From positions 1 through 64,000 of the forward strand of contig NZ_MAUD01000081.1 in assembly GCF_001700515.1 (NCBI RefSeq): a DNA stretch of 64,000 nucleotides, written 5' to 3'. The notes under the pieces are model-generated. The model was given only the letters and a program-made list of their open reading frames with translations, was not told the origin of the DNA and made no database searches. The position numbers were made by a program, and so were the translations under genes. Source of the stretch: Streptomyces lushanensis (GTDB lineage Bacteria > Actinomycetota > Actinomycetes > Streptomycetales > Streptomycetaceae). Of the stretch, positions 36,015 to 43,973 are shown piece after piece; within the stretch, counting starts at the first letter, position 1; the number at the start of each line of letters is the position of its first letter.

Positions 36015-36035
36015 TTATCGTACTTATCGGTATCG
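36015..36035. promoter_or_regulatory. Repeated TTATCG motifs in the short divergent intergenic space
   Basis: TTATCG at 36015-36020 and 36024-36029 and GTATCG at 36030-36035 lie between the divergently oriented CHAT gene and the small-protein gene. With only about 43 bp between the two starts, any promoter must overlap these motifs or the coding regions. They are candidate sites for a shared regulator. Confidence 0.35.
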
Positions 36036-36052
36036 GGCACGTGGGGGAATAC

Positions 36053-36412
36053 GTGACGGGGGCCGGCACGGCGGCACTTGCACGGCTGTGCGAGCAACTC
36101 ACCGCCATACGTACGATCGCGGACCGACGAGAAGAGCTCCCGGCGCTGGAGCAGGTGCTCAACGCACTGCGCGACGGCGGTGACGTGGCGCAACTGACCG
36201 CGGAGGCCGATGAGCTGCTGCGCCGCTGCGGGATCGCCCGCGGCCTCGGAGATCATCGCGACGGCCGCCCGGGCGCCCTTCCCCGTCTGGGCGCCGGCCA
36301 TCCCGTGGAGGAGGCCCGCGTCTGCCCGACCGGAGGCTGCGACCGGGTGGTGCTCGACCCCGGCGGAACCTGCGAGATCTTCGCCCGGCCGATGCGTCTG
36401 GTAAGGCTCTGA
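36053..36412 (+). CDS. Small protein with C-terminal Cys-rich motif, partner of the CHAT module
   Basis: 119 residues from GTG 36053 (GGGGGA before it; GTG 36041 is an upstream alternative). The first 60 residues are helical (ALARLCEQLTAIRTIADRRE). The tail contains CPTGGCDRVVLDPGGTC, possibly a zinc-binding C-x4-C ... C cluster, then FARPMRLV. Small proteins of this type accompany CHAT-protease and TPR genes in actinomycete conflict systems, but I cannot fix the family. It is followed 4 bp later by a membrane-protein gene and is divergent from the CHAT gene. Confidence 0.6.
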   Translation: MTGAGTAALARLCEQLTAIRTIADRREELPALEQVLNALRDGGDVAQLTAEADELLRRCGIARGLGDHRDGRPGALPRLGAGHPVEEARVCPTGGCDRVVLDPGGTCEIFARPMRLVRL

Positions 36413-36416
36413 CCCG

Positions 36417-37328
36417 GTGACCGCCCTTCTCACCACCCTCGGCGGCAAGATCCCCGACACCTGGGTCTCCCTGCTCCTCCTCCCCGGCCTGCTCTTCACC
36501 TCGGTGGCCACCGCCGGGCGGCTGCTGGGCCACAGCCACCCCTTCGACCTCCACCGGCTGCTCCACCGGATCAACGATCTCGCCGGCGATCCCGCTCTGA
36601 GCGCCCCGGGCACAGTGGCCCTGGCAACAGTCCTGGCACTGACCGCGTCAGCGGGCATCAGCCTCCTCGCCGCCTCCCTGGCCGGTACGGTCGAACGCCT
36701 CTGGCTCGGCGACTGGCCAAGTCCCCTGGCCGGCACCGCCCGAGCCCTGACCCGCCGGCGCGGACATCGCTGGACCACGGCACAGGAGCGCTACCGCACG
36801 GCCCTGACGGCAAGGGCACGCCACGCCGTGTCCGGCGGAACCGGCGCCGCCCCACCCGACACCACCGCCCTCAACGAGGCCCGCAACCGCATCTCCCCGG
36901 CCCGCCCGCGCCGCCCCACCTGGATGGGCGACCGGCTCGTCGCGGTCGACACCCGGGTCCACGAGGCGTACGACCTCGACCTCGGCTCGGCCTGGCCACG
37001 CCTGTGGCTGCTCCTTCCCGACACCCCTCGCAACGATGTACAGGCAGCCCGTACCGCCCTCACCTCCGCAGCCCGCCAGGCCGCGTGGGGAGTGCTCTAC
37101 ACGGTCCCCGCCCTGTGGTGGTGGCCGGCCGCCCTGATCGCTCCCCTCATCTGCGCCGGCGCCTGGCGCAAAGGCCGCCTCGCTGTCGGGTACTTCGCCG
37201 AACTCGTCGAGGCCACCGTCGACATCCACGGCCGCGATCTGGCCACCGCCCTCGGCATCTCCTGCGAAGACCGCCTGACCCGGGAGAACGGCCTGGAGAT
37301 CACCCGCACCCTTCGCAAGGGCACCTGA
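36417..37328 (+). CDS. Integral membrane protein of the CHAT-linked operon
   Basis: 303 residues from GTG 36417, four bases after the upstream stop, so translation is probably coupled. Hydrophobic segments: WVSLLLLPGLLFTSVATAG (near 16-35), VALATVLALTASAGISLLAA (near 68-87) and a Trp-rich segment AAWGVLYTVPALWWWPAALI (near 220-240), with a long basic cytosolic loop between. The N-terminal KIPDTWVSLLLLPGLL element is seen in uncharacterised actinomycete membrane proteins encoded next to CHAT or similar effectors. A membrane-targeted effector is a reasonable guess. No enzyme motif is visible. Confidence 0.65.
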   Translation: MTALLTTLGGKIPDTWVSLLLLPGLLFTSVATAGRLLGHSHPFDLHRLLHRINDLAGDPALSAPGTVALATVLALTASAGISLLAASLAGTVERLWLGDWPSPLAGTARALTRRRGHRWTTAQERYRTALTARARHAVSGGTGAAPPDTTALNEARNRISPARPRRPTWMGDRLVAVDTRVHEAYDLDLGSAWPRLWLLLPDTPRNDVQAARTALTSAARQAAWGVLYTVPALWWWPAALIAPLICAGAWRKGRLAVGYFAELVEATVDIHGRDLATALGISCEDRLTRENGLEITRTLRKGT

Positions 37329-37599
37329 AACACGCCGGATACCGCTCCCCCCGCACAGAGACCATGGCGACATCGCCGGACCACGACGAAAGCCCCCGGC
37401 GGCAAGCCGGCCGACCTGTCCGCCGCGCTCCCCCGCCGGTGTCCTTTCCCGACCGGCGCGCGCACCGCCTGAGCAAGACCTGTCACCGCTTGCGCGCCCG
37501 CCCCCGGCGCCTGCCCACCACCGAAGGCGCGGGCCACCCCTTCTGGCGGTACACCCGGCCCGGCGGCTGCCACGCGGCCCCGCTCGCGAGCACCGGGCG

Positions 37600-38841
37600 T
37601 CAGCCACGCGCCGCCGGGCCCGCGATACCGGTCATCCGGTCCAGGGTGCGGGACAGCAGGCGGCGCTGGCTGAGGGCGTTTCCGGTGTGCAGCAGATACG
37701 CTGCCGGGCCCGCGGCGGCAAGGGCCGTACCGCGCGCCTGGCGGGAGGTGTGGCCGATGGCGAGCAGCCCGAACCCGGCGGCGACGGCGCCGGCCACGAG
37801 CGGCTGGCCGGCGAGCCAGGCGCCGCCCGCCAGCGTCACACTGGAGGGGAGCTGCGTCTTGACGTTGACGGCGGCCGTCGCGGCGCCGAGATTCATCCCG
37901 GCCAGGCACTGGCGTAACTCGTCCAGGGGTATGGCAAAACGGTCGTTGACCTCGTTCCGCAGGTAGGCGTCCAGGGTGCGGCCGTCCGGGATGTCCGCCA
38001 GGGACGCCAGCTCGGCGGCGGCCTGGCCCACCGCCTGACGGAAGGCGAGGAATTCCCGGCCGTGGCGCCGGCGCAGCCGTACGATCTGCTCGGCGGACAC
38101 CCGGTCGATGTCCGCGGGCACCACCAGCCCCAGGGCGAGAATGCCGATGCGCTCGGCCAACGACGGCCCGGCCTGCGCAGCCGCCGCCTTCGTAGCCGCA
38201 TGCGCGGGCGTCCGCAGCAGATACCCGGCCAGCAGATCGGCCGACCAGCCGTTGGCGAGGGCGAACGCGTGTGGCTGGTCGGTGGTCAGCTCCAGGTGGT
38301 TCGCCGAGCCGAACTCCTCCGCGAGGCAGCTCATGTACAGGGACACGAAGCGCTCGCGCAGGACCAGCCAGCGCGCGTCCACCTCCTGGGACAGCGTCAG
38401 CCGCCCCCGGACCGCCAATCCCGCCTCCACCAGGGCCCGCGTCAGGTCGGGACGCACCTGGCTCTCGTGGAGCGCGGCCAGGCGAGGACGGTGGGGCGCC
38501 GCGGCCGAGGTGCCCGACGCGGAGTGGTCGAAGGCGGCCATGTCGCGCTGCTGTACGCGCAGCCCGGACCGCAGGGCATCCTCGTGACCCGTGAGCAGTT
38601 CGAGGAAGCGCGGCGCGATGGCGTCCACCGCGACCGCGGGGTCGACGTTCTCGATGAAGCCGGCCTGGTCGGCCAGGACGCGCACGGTCCGCGAGTCACG
38701 GACCGCGTAGTCCTCCGGGACGATGCGCACGATGGCCGGCCAGTACAGCGCGGACATCTTCAGCCATCGCTCGTCGCGGACGTGGAAGTACGGGTAGTAG
38801 AGGCCGAGGCCGGATGCGGGGCCTGGCACGGTGACGGTCAA
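37600..38841 (-). CDS. DUF6236 family protein
   Basis: 413 residues. The best start is TTG 38841, with AGAGGA six bases before it. The N-terminus GLYYPYFHVRDERWLKMSAL followed by YWPAIVRIVPEDYAVRDSRT is diagnostic of DUF6236. The C-terminal third has two hydrophobic stretches (SVTLAGGAWLAGQPLVAGAV; VAAGFGLLAIGH). The function is unknown. It begins 37 bp after the ADP-ribosyltransferase-like gene and is probably co-transcribed with it, raising the possibility of a toxin-antidote or effector-regulator pair (inference). The 271-bp space to the convergent membrane-protein gene holds no gene. Confidence 0.75.
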   Translation of the reverse strand: MTVTVPGPASGLGLYYPYFHVRDERWLKMSALYWPAIVRIVPEDYAVRDSRTVRVLADQAGFIENVDPAVAVDAIAPRFLELLTGHEDALRSGLRVQQRDMAAFDHSASGTSAAAPHRPRLAALHESQVRPDLTRALVEAGLAVRGRLTLSQEVDARWLVLRERFVSLYMSCLAEEFGSANHLELTTDQPHAFALANGWSADLLAGYLLRTPAHAATKAAAAQAGPSLAERIGILALGLVVPADIDRVSAEQIVRLRRRHGREFLAFRQAVGQAAAELASLADIPDGRTLDAYLRNEVNDRFAIPLDELRQCLAGMNLGAATAAVNVKTQLPSSVTLAGGAWLAGQPLVAGAVAAGFGLLAIGHTSRQARGTALAAAGPAAYLLHTGNALSQRRLLSRTLDRMTGIAGPAARG

Positions 38842-38878
38842 TCGTCGTCCTCTGGTCTGCGAACCGCGGGGGCCGGTG

Positions 38879-40042
38879 TTACACGGCCGCCGCGAGCCGG
38901 TCGAATTCGGCCCTGTTCCTGTCGAGCTGTGCACGGTAGACGCCGGCGTCCACGTCGAATCCGCGGGTGCGCGCGTACTCCAGGCAGAGCCCCGCGCGGT
39001 GCAGGGTCACGACCGTGCGGAAGAGGTCCCTGGCCCGGCGGTCCTCCCCCTCGTCCGAGGCGATCGTGGTGACGTGGTCGCGATTGCTGTTGAGCATGAC
39101 AGCCTCGATGGTGTGCATCGGCCCGCGACCCGGGCCCGCGGCGCTGTCCTCCGTCATGCCGAGGATCTGGAAGAAGGGGCCGCGCAGCAGCACCTCCTTC
39201 TCGTACGCGTACTCCGACAGTCCGTCCACGGGCACGGCGCACATCGACGTGACCGTGCTCGCCGGGAAGGCGGAGCGGTAAGCACCCAGGAGTTCCGGCG
39301 GCAGCCCGGCGACATCGATGCTCCAGAGCAGCGGGCGGCGGTCGGGAAAGCGCCTGGCGGTCTCCCAGGCGAAGGCCGTCGCCTTCTCCCGGCTGCGGCT
39401 GGCCGACATCATGGCCAGAGGCACCGAGAGATAGCGCTGCTCGACCGGACCCGCGGCGGCCCGGGTGAAGGCCGCCAGCTCCTCGGCGGTGACCGCCATG
39501 CCCCGGTAGACGGTGCCCTGGAAATTGTCGGCCGCGCGGTGCGTGTGGCGGTAGTTGAACAGGTCGATGCTCAAAAGCTCCACGAGGAACGCGGCGCTGC
39601 GCAGGGCGACGGGATCGCCGGTCAACGACACGGTGCGGAAAGCAGTGTTGATGGTGCTGAAGATACGCTGGTATCCGGCGTCCGAAGTGTAGAGACGGAC
39701 CGCGCTGTAGTCCTCCGGCTGCGGACCGCCGTCCGCCCGGCGGTCGGCCCAGTCCTTGGTACTGGCGAAAAGTTCCGCCAACTGGCCGTCCAGTTCGGGA
39801 TCGGCCGCTTCCCCGGAATCCGGATTGACCCGCTCCATATAGGCGCGCAGTTCCGCCATGAAATCGGGATAGCGGTCCCAGTGGATGCGGATGTCGTTGA
39901 TCGCCCGCCGTACCTCGGACATCCGGCTCTGCACATTCGTCCCGGAAAAGAACGGGCGCCGGTCCTCCAGCATTCCGCTGGTGCACAACGGCTGGAGCTC
40001 CGACCACCCGGAAAACCTGCTGAGACTGCGTTCCGCTGCCAC
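38879..40042 (-). CDS. R-S-E type ADP-ribosyltransferase-like protein (predicted toxin/effector)
   Basis: 387 residues from GTG 40042, which follows a very strong GGGAGGGGAGGG site. The catalytic-type residues of R-S-E ADP-ribosyltransferases appear in order: Arg180 in GTVYRGMAV, a Ser-rich strand LAMMSASRSREKA (Ser213/Ser215), and the E-x-E pair Glu281/Glu283 in YAYEKEVLLRGPFFQI. The first 170 residues are helical and contain STINTAFRT and LLSIDLFNYRHTHRAADNF. There is no signal peptide, so it should act in the cytosol or be released by a specialised route. It is likely co-transcribed with DUF6236. The fold assignment rests on motif order and spacing and should be tested structurally. Confidence 0.6.
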   Translation of the reverse strand: MAAERSLSRFSGWSELQPLCTSGMLEDRRPFFSGTNVQSRMSEVRRAINDIRIHWDRYPDFMAELRAYMERVNPDSGEAADPELDGQLAELFASTKDWADRRADGGPQPEDYSAVRLYTSDAGYQRIFSTINTAFRTVSLTGDPVALRSAAFLVELLSIDLFNYRHTHRAADNFQGTVYRGMAVTAEELAAFTRAAAGPVEQRYLSVPLAMMSASRSREKATAFAWETARRFPDRRPLLWSIDVAGLPPELLGAYRSAFPASTVTSMCAVPVDGLSEYAYEKEVLLRGPFFQILGMTEDSAAGPGRGPMHTIEAVMLNSNRDHVTTIASDEGEDRRARDLFRTVVTLHRAGLCLEYARTRGFDVDAGVYRAQLDRNRAEFDRLAAAV

Positions 40043-40884
40043 GGTCCCTCCCCTCCCGGCCATGCGCTGACCGGCCGCGCGGCTTCGGCCCCCATGGTAG
40101 AGGCCGCACCCCGGCAAGGGTGTCGGTATTCGTCCACGCCGAAGGTCCGCCCGTGGCGCATATGACGGAGGCACGAATTCCCAGGGAATGGTGTTCCCGA
40201 AAACAGCGGGCGGACGGATTACGACGGCGGTGCTCCCGGCCGGTGTCCCCGCTCGCCGCGGCACTGAGCTTCCGGACGGCCCTGACATCGGCTCCCTCCC
40301 TGACCCGGAGCTGACCGGGATGACCGTCCACAACCGGAGGCTCCGGTCCGCGCATTGACCCCGGCGCCGGCACAATGACGCGCGCGGACCTGGCCCGAGC
40401 GGGGTGACGCACCACCTGTTCTGGCGAGAGTGAGCGGTCCTCGGGGCAGTCCCGGACAGCTGTTTTGCTTACCGGGGCTGTCCTGAGGCCGACCGTGAGT
40501 CGCGCCTCAGGCGGTCAGCCGGCCTCGGCGAACAGCAGCTCGGCGGTCTCCAGCCGGACACGGCTCAGCCCAGCACCTGGGCGGGGGGGGGCGACTTCAG
40601 GTGGCCGTAGCGGATCTCGCTCCGAAGAACATGACCCAGCGTGCGAAGCACGTGACGTGCCCCTCGAAAGAGTGCGCCCCGGCCGCAGAGAGCGAAGACT
40701 CCTCCCTGCGCCGTCGAGGGTGCCTGAGCGGATCCTTGGCCGGCAGTGCCACTGCACGCTGGAGCTCCGGATGCGCGGCATCGAGGGCATGCAGCAGGCC
40801 GCTGTCGAAGCGGAGCAGGCCGCGGACATTGCTCGGCCGTATGCCTGCCACGGACAAGACCGCCCGAAGTCCTCACACCCTGCG
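40043..40884. other. Gene-free interval (842 bp)
   Basis: No convincing gene on either strand. It contains a run of nine G (40583-40591) and an inverted repeat CCTGAGGC (40482-40489) / GCCTCAGG (40504-40511). It should hold the promoter of the ADP-ribosyltransferase-like gene, but no clear hexamers were found by eye. Confidence 0.4.
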
Positions 40885-40934
40885 GGAACGGCCCCTTTCC
40901 CCGCCGGTGCGCCGACGGGAAAAGGGGCCGTTCC
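40885..40934. terminator. Strong hairpin terminator
   Basis: GGAACGGCCCCTTTCCC pairs with GGGAAAAGGGGCCGTTCC (one bulged A) around a GC-rich loop. It lies 12 bp beyond the stop of the sialidase-like gene on the minus strand and is the obvious end of the ricin/sialidase transcript. Confidence 0.75.
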
Positions 40935-40946
40935 GACAGGCGGGTG

Positions 40947-42125
40947 TCAGGGTGTGTCGGAGATGTCGAGCTTGTTCACCTTGATGCGAGTGGTGTCGTA
41001 CTCCCAGACGGCCCAGAACTTGCCCGGGGCGTACTCGTCGGCCATGGGGTAGTTGTCCCAGCCTTCGCCGTCGTCGTCGGGCTGATCCGTGTCGCTCTTG
41101 CCGTTGGCGAAGGCTTTGCCGGTGCTCCAGGTCCCGAGGCGGCGTTTGGTCTTGTAGTTGAGGATGTCACGGGTGGTACCGGTGTTGTAGATGTAGAGGT
41201 ATTGGCCGCTGCTGTCGCTGGTGAAGTAGTTCCTGGCGATGTTGTTGCTCGGCAGGTCGGTGTCCGCTATGAAATCGGTCCAGGACTCGCCGCCGTCGCT
41301 GCTCACGGACGTCGCGGCGCCGGCCGGAGCATCGCGGGCCACCATGTACAGCAGGTCCTTCGGACGCTCGGCGTCCGACGGCCCTTGGAAGAAGCCGATC
41401 TGGTTCTCTCCCGCCGTGAGCGGCCTCCCGTCGATGTGGCCGCCGAGCCGCCAGTTCTGCAGGTCCTCGGAGATCAGCGTCCCGTTCTCCCGCCCCGACG
41501 ACCAGTACGGCATGACGTACTTCCCGTCCTGCCGCTTGAGCGGACGGCCGGAGAAGACGAGGTTTCTCTTGTCCGGCACGGTGAGGGGGATCTCCTGCCA
41601 GGTGTGGCCCTGGTCGGTGCTGCGCTTGAGGATGGTGCCGTTGATCGGAAGACCGTTGTTGTTGATCCCGTCACCGTCGGACTCGGGATCGGTCGAGTCC
41701 ATGATCGGGGTGCGGCCGAGATAGGCGTACAGCGTGCCACCGGCCTTGTAGAGAATGACGTAGTGCCAGGCCCACTGGTCGGTCTCCTGGGCCAGCGTCT
41801 TGGGGCGGCTCCAGGTGATTCCGCCGTCGCTCGTGTACGAGTACCGCATGTAGCCCATGTCCCGGTTGCCGGGCCTGAGACCTTCCCGCCAGACCACGAC
41901 CGCGTTGTTCTCGCTCGTGCTGATGATGTCGGGGGTACGCGTACCGTCGCCCTTGCTCGCGTGGTTCGTGTAGACGGTCTGCTCGTTCTCCTCGCAGATG
42001 CTCTTGGCGCAGGCAGAGGCTGACGCTGAGGCGGCCCCGGAGGCCGAGCCGGGCAGGAGCAGGCCGGCCAGTACGGCCAGCACCACCACGGTCAGTGGAA
42101 CGGGCCGTGCCCGTCGGCGCGTCAC
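40947..42125 (-). CDS. Secreted sialidase/BNR-repeat glycosidase-like protein
   Basis: 392 residues. The start is GTG 42125, which overlaps the upstream TGA (GTGA), so translation is coupled. An RRR-type signal peptide with hydrophobic core PLTVVVLAVLAGLLLPGSAS precedes a six-bladed propeller-like domain. BNR/Asp-box motifs are visible: YTSDGGITWSRP, RSTDQGHTWQEI and SSDGGESWTDF. Other landmarks are NAVVVWREG and YVMPYWSSGREN. This fits an exo-sialidase or a related neuraminidase-fold hydrolase; the substrate is uncertain, and the canonical FRIP arginine motif is not obvious. Co-expression with a ricin-lectin protein suggests carbohydrate degradation outside the cell. Confidence 0.75.
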   Translation of the reverse strand: MTRRRARPVPLTVVVLAVLAGLLLPGSASGAASASASACAKSICEENEQTVYTNHASKGDGTRTPDIISTSENNAVVVWREGLRPGNRDMGYMRYSYTSDGGITWSRPKTLAQETDQWAWHYVILYKAGGTLYAYLGRTPIMDSTDPESDGDGINNNGLPINGTILKRSTDQGHTWQEIPLTVPDKRNLVFSGRPLKRQDGKYVMPYWSSGRENGTLISEDLQNWRLGGHIDGRPLTAGENQIGFFQGPSDAERPKDLLYMVARDAPAGAATSVSSDGGESWTDFIADTDLPSNNIARNYFTSDSSGQYLYIYNTGTTRDILNYKTKRRLGTWSTGKAFANGKSDTDQPDDDGEGWDNYPMADEYAPGKFWAVWEYDTTRIKVNKLDISDTP

Positions 42126-43045
42126 CACAGCCACTGCTCGTTCACGTTGTCCGTGCAGGTCCACTGAATGGCCTCCGTGCCGGCGGTCGGGTTGCTGCTG
42201 GGGATGGCGAGGCAGTAGTCGCTCCGTACGTTCCGCAGCCGGTCCCAGCTGTCGTGGATCCAGACCTGGTCGTTGCCGAAGCCGCAGGGCGCCTGTGCGG
42301 CCTTCGCGCCCAGGGCCGTGCTGCTGTTCAGGGGGGTGAGGCACTTGCCGCTCGCCTTGTTGATCACCCGGTAGCCGCCGTCCACGGCTTGGAGCGTCCA
42401 GTAGTTGCTGTCGCTGTTGCTGCACGCCCACTGGATCATCACGGCGTTGTTGGCCGTGTCGGAGTTGGCGTCGGCCAGGCACAGGCCGGTGGCCATGTTG
42501 TAGAGGCGGGCGGAGACGGCCTCGTGGTCGTACCAGGTCCAGCGCTGGTCGAAGCTGTCCGAGCAGGTCCACTGGACGACCTCGGCGCCATTGGCGGTGC
42601 TGGAGTCGGGCATGGCCAGGCATCTGTCACTGTGCACGTTCCGCAGCCGGTTCCAGCTGTCGTAGATCCAGATCTGTTCGTCGCTGTTGCTGCACGGCCA
42701 CTGAATGGCCTGGGTGCCGTTGGCCACGCTGGCGTTGGGCATGGCGAGGCACATCAGGCTGAAGCGGTTGACGACCTGGTAGCGCTCTTCGCCCGGCATC
42801 TTGACGAGCGTCCAGTCCTGGTCCGCGCTTTCGCTGCACGTCCACTGGATCAGGCCGGTGCCGCCCGTCGTGCTGGACTTGGGCACGGCCAGGCATCTGC
42901 CCGAGTTGAGGTTGTTGAGGTTTCTCCAGTCGTCCTCCGCACTCGCCGGCGTGGAGGACACCAGCGTCCACACCATCGCGGCGGCGAGTACGCACAACGC
43001 CATGGCGGCGTTCACGAAGACGCGATTCAGTTTCTTCAGGGGCAT
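42122..43045 (-). CDS. Secreted ricin B-type lectin protein
   Basis: 307 residues, ATG 43045. It has a long signal peptide (MPLKKLNRVFVNAAMALCVL, then AAAMVWTLVSSTPASA) and two consecutive ricin-type beta-trefoils. The QxW-type repeats recur about every 45 residues: DQDWTLV, EQIWIYD, DQRWTWY, SNYWTLQ, DQVWIHD and NEQWLW, each preceded by a GxCLAxP segment. These domains bind galactose-type or other sugars. No catalytic domain is present. Its stop overlaps the start of the sialidase-like gene by 4 nt, so the two probably act together on extracellular glycans, the lectin supplying binding and its partner hydrolysis (inference). Confidence 0.9.
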   Translation of the reverse strand: MPLKKLNRVFVNAAMALCVLAAAMVWTLVSSTPASAEDDWRNLNNLNSGRCLAVPKSSTTGGTGLIQWTCSESADQDWTLVKMPGEERYQVVNRFSLMCLAMPNASVANGTQAIQWPCSNSDEQIWIYDSWNRLRNVHSDRCLAMPDSSTANGAEVVQWTCSDSFDQRWTWYDHEAVSARLYNMATGLCLADANSDTANNAVMIQWACSNSDSNYWTLQAVDGGYRVINKASGKCLTPLNSSTALGAKAAQAPCGFGNDQVWIHDSWDRLRNVRSDYCLAIPSSNPTAGTEAIQWTCTDNVNEQWLW

Positions 43046-43547
43046 GACATCGAGCACCCTTCCGGCTTCACTGCGCATGCGCGGGCTTCGAGTGACAGTC
43101 CGAGTGACAAGTGGAAGCGCATGGGGTGACGTGCCAGGGAACACGCAGTCACGGTCGAGCGGTGGGGCGGTGAACCTCTCTGACGCCCGTGTCTCCCGGG
43201 TGGGGAGAAAAGTTCGCCGCCGGACAGCCCTCAGGGAGCTGTGGCCGGTGGCACGGGCGGCCAGGATGTATGCGCGGCCTCGGGTCGCACCGCGGGCGCA
43301 TGCGCCCGTCTCGGCGTCGTTGTCCGGGTCGCCGGGCGGGAGCGACTTGTCCAGGCGTGTACGTTGCCGGTCGATGAGAAACTGGACACGGGCGTGCGGG
43401 GTGCGGCGGGTCCGGCGGAGCCGGCAGTTCTCACTCCTACGGCGAGATCCAAAGAATTCGGACGCCGATGTCGAGAACCCGTGGCCGGCTCCGTCCCCGC
43501 AGTGAACGCGGCCACAAGGGGCCGCATCAGCACCAAGGAGAAACACG
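43046..43547. other. Divergent intergenic region (502 bp)
   Basis: It separates the ricin/sialidase operon (minus) from the YciI/ECF42 pair (plus) and must hold both promoters. No recognisable gene, and no palindromic operator of note was seen. Confidence 0.4.
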
Positions 43548-43955
43548 ATGGCCAAGTACTTGCTGCTCAAGCACTACCGCGGCGCCCCGGCCTCGGTCAA
43601 CGACGTACCCATGGACCAGTGGACGCCGGAGGAGATCTCCGCGCACGTGCAGTACATGAACGACTTCGCGGCCCGGCTGGAGAAGACCGGCGAGTTCGTC
43701 GACAGCCAGGCACTCGCCCCCGAGGGGACATGGGTCCGCTACGACGGTGAGGGGCGCCCGCCGGTGACCGACGGGCCGTTCGCCGAGACCAAGGATCTCA
43801 TCGCCGGCTGGATGGTGATCGACGTCGACAGCTACGAGCGCGCCATCGAGCTGGCCGGGGAACTGTCGGCCGAGCCCGGGGCGGGCGGGAAGCCGATCCA
43901 CGAGTGGCTCGAGGTACGTCCGTTCCTGACCGCGTCGCCCACCATCACGGAGTGA
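43548..43955 (+). CDS. YciI/DGPF-domain protein, partner of the ECF42 sigma factor
   Basis: 135 residues from an ATG with AAGGAG nine bases upstream. The conserved core reads YDGEGRPPVTDGPFAETKDL, followed by IAGWMVIDVDSYERAIELAG, and contains the DGPF motif that names the family. The ferredoxin-like YciI fold is small and of unknown activity. In actinomycetes these genes are regularly adjacent to, and controlled by, ECF42-type sigma factors, as here: the sigma gene begins 18 bp after its stop. Confidence 0.9.
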   Translation: MAKYLLLKHYRGAPASVNDVPMDQWTPEEISAHVQYMNDFAARLEKTGEFVDSQALAPEGTWVRYDGEGRPPVTDGPFAETKDLIAGWMVIDVDSYERAIELAGELSAEPGAGGKPIHEWLEVRPFLTASPTITE

Positions 43956-43973
43956 CCTCGAAGTGACCACGGA

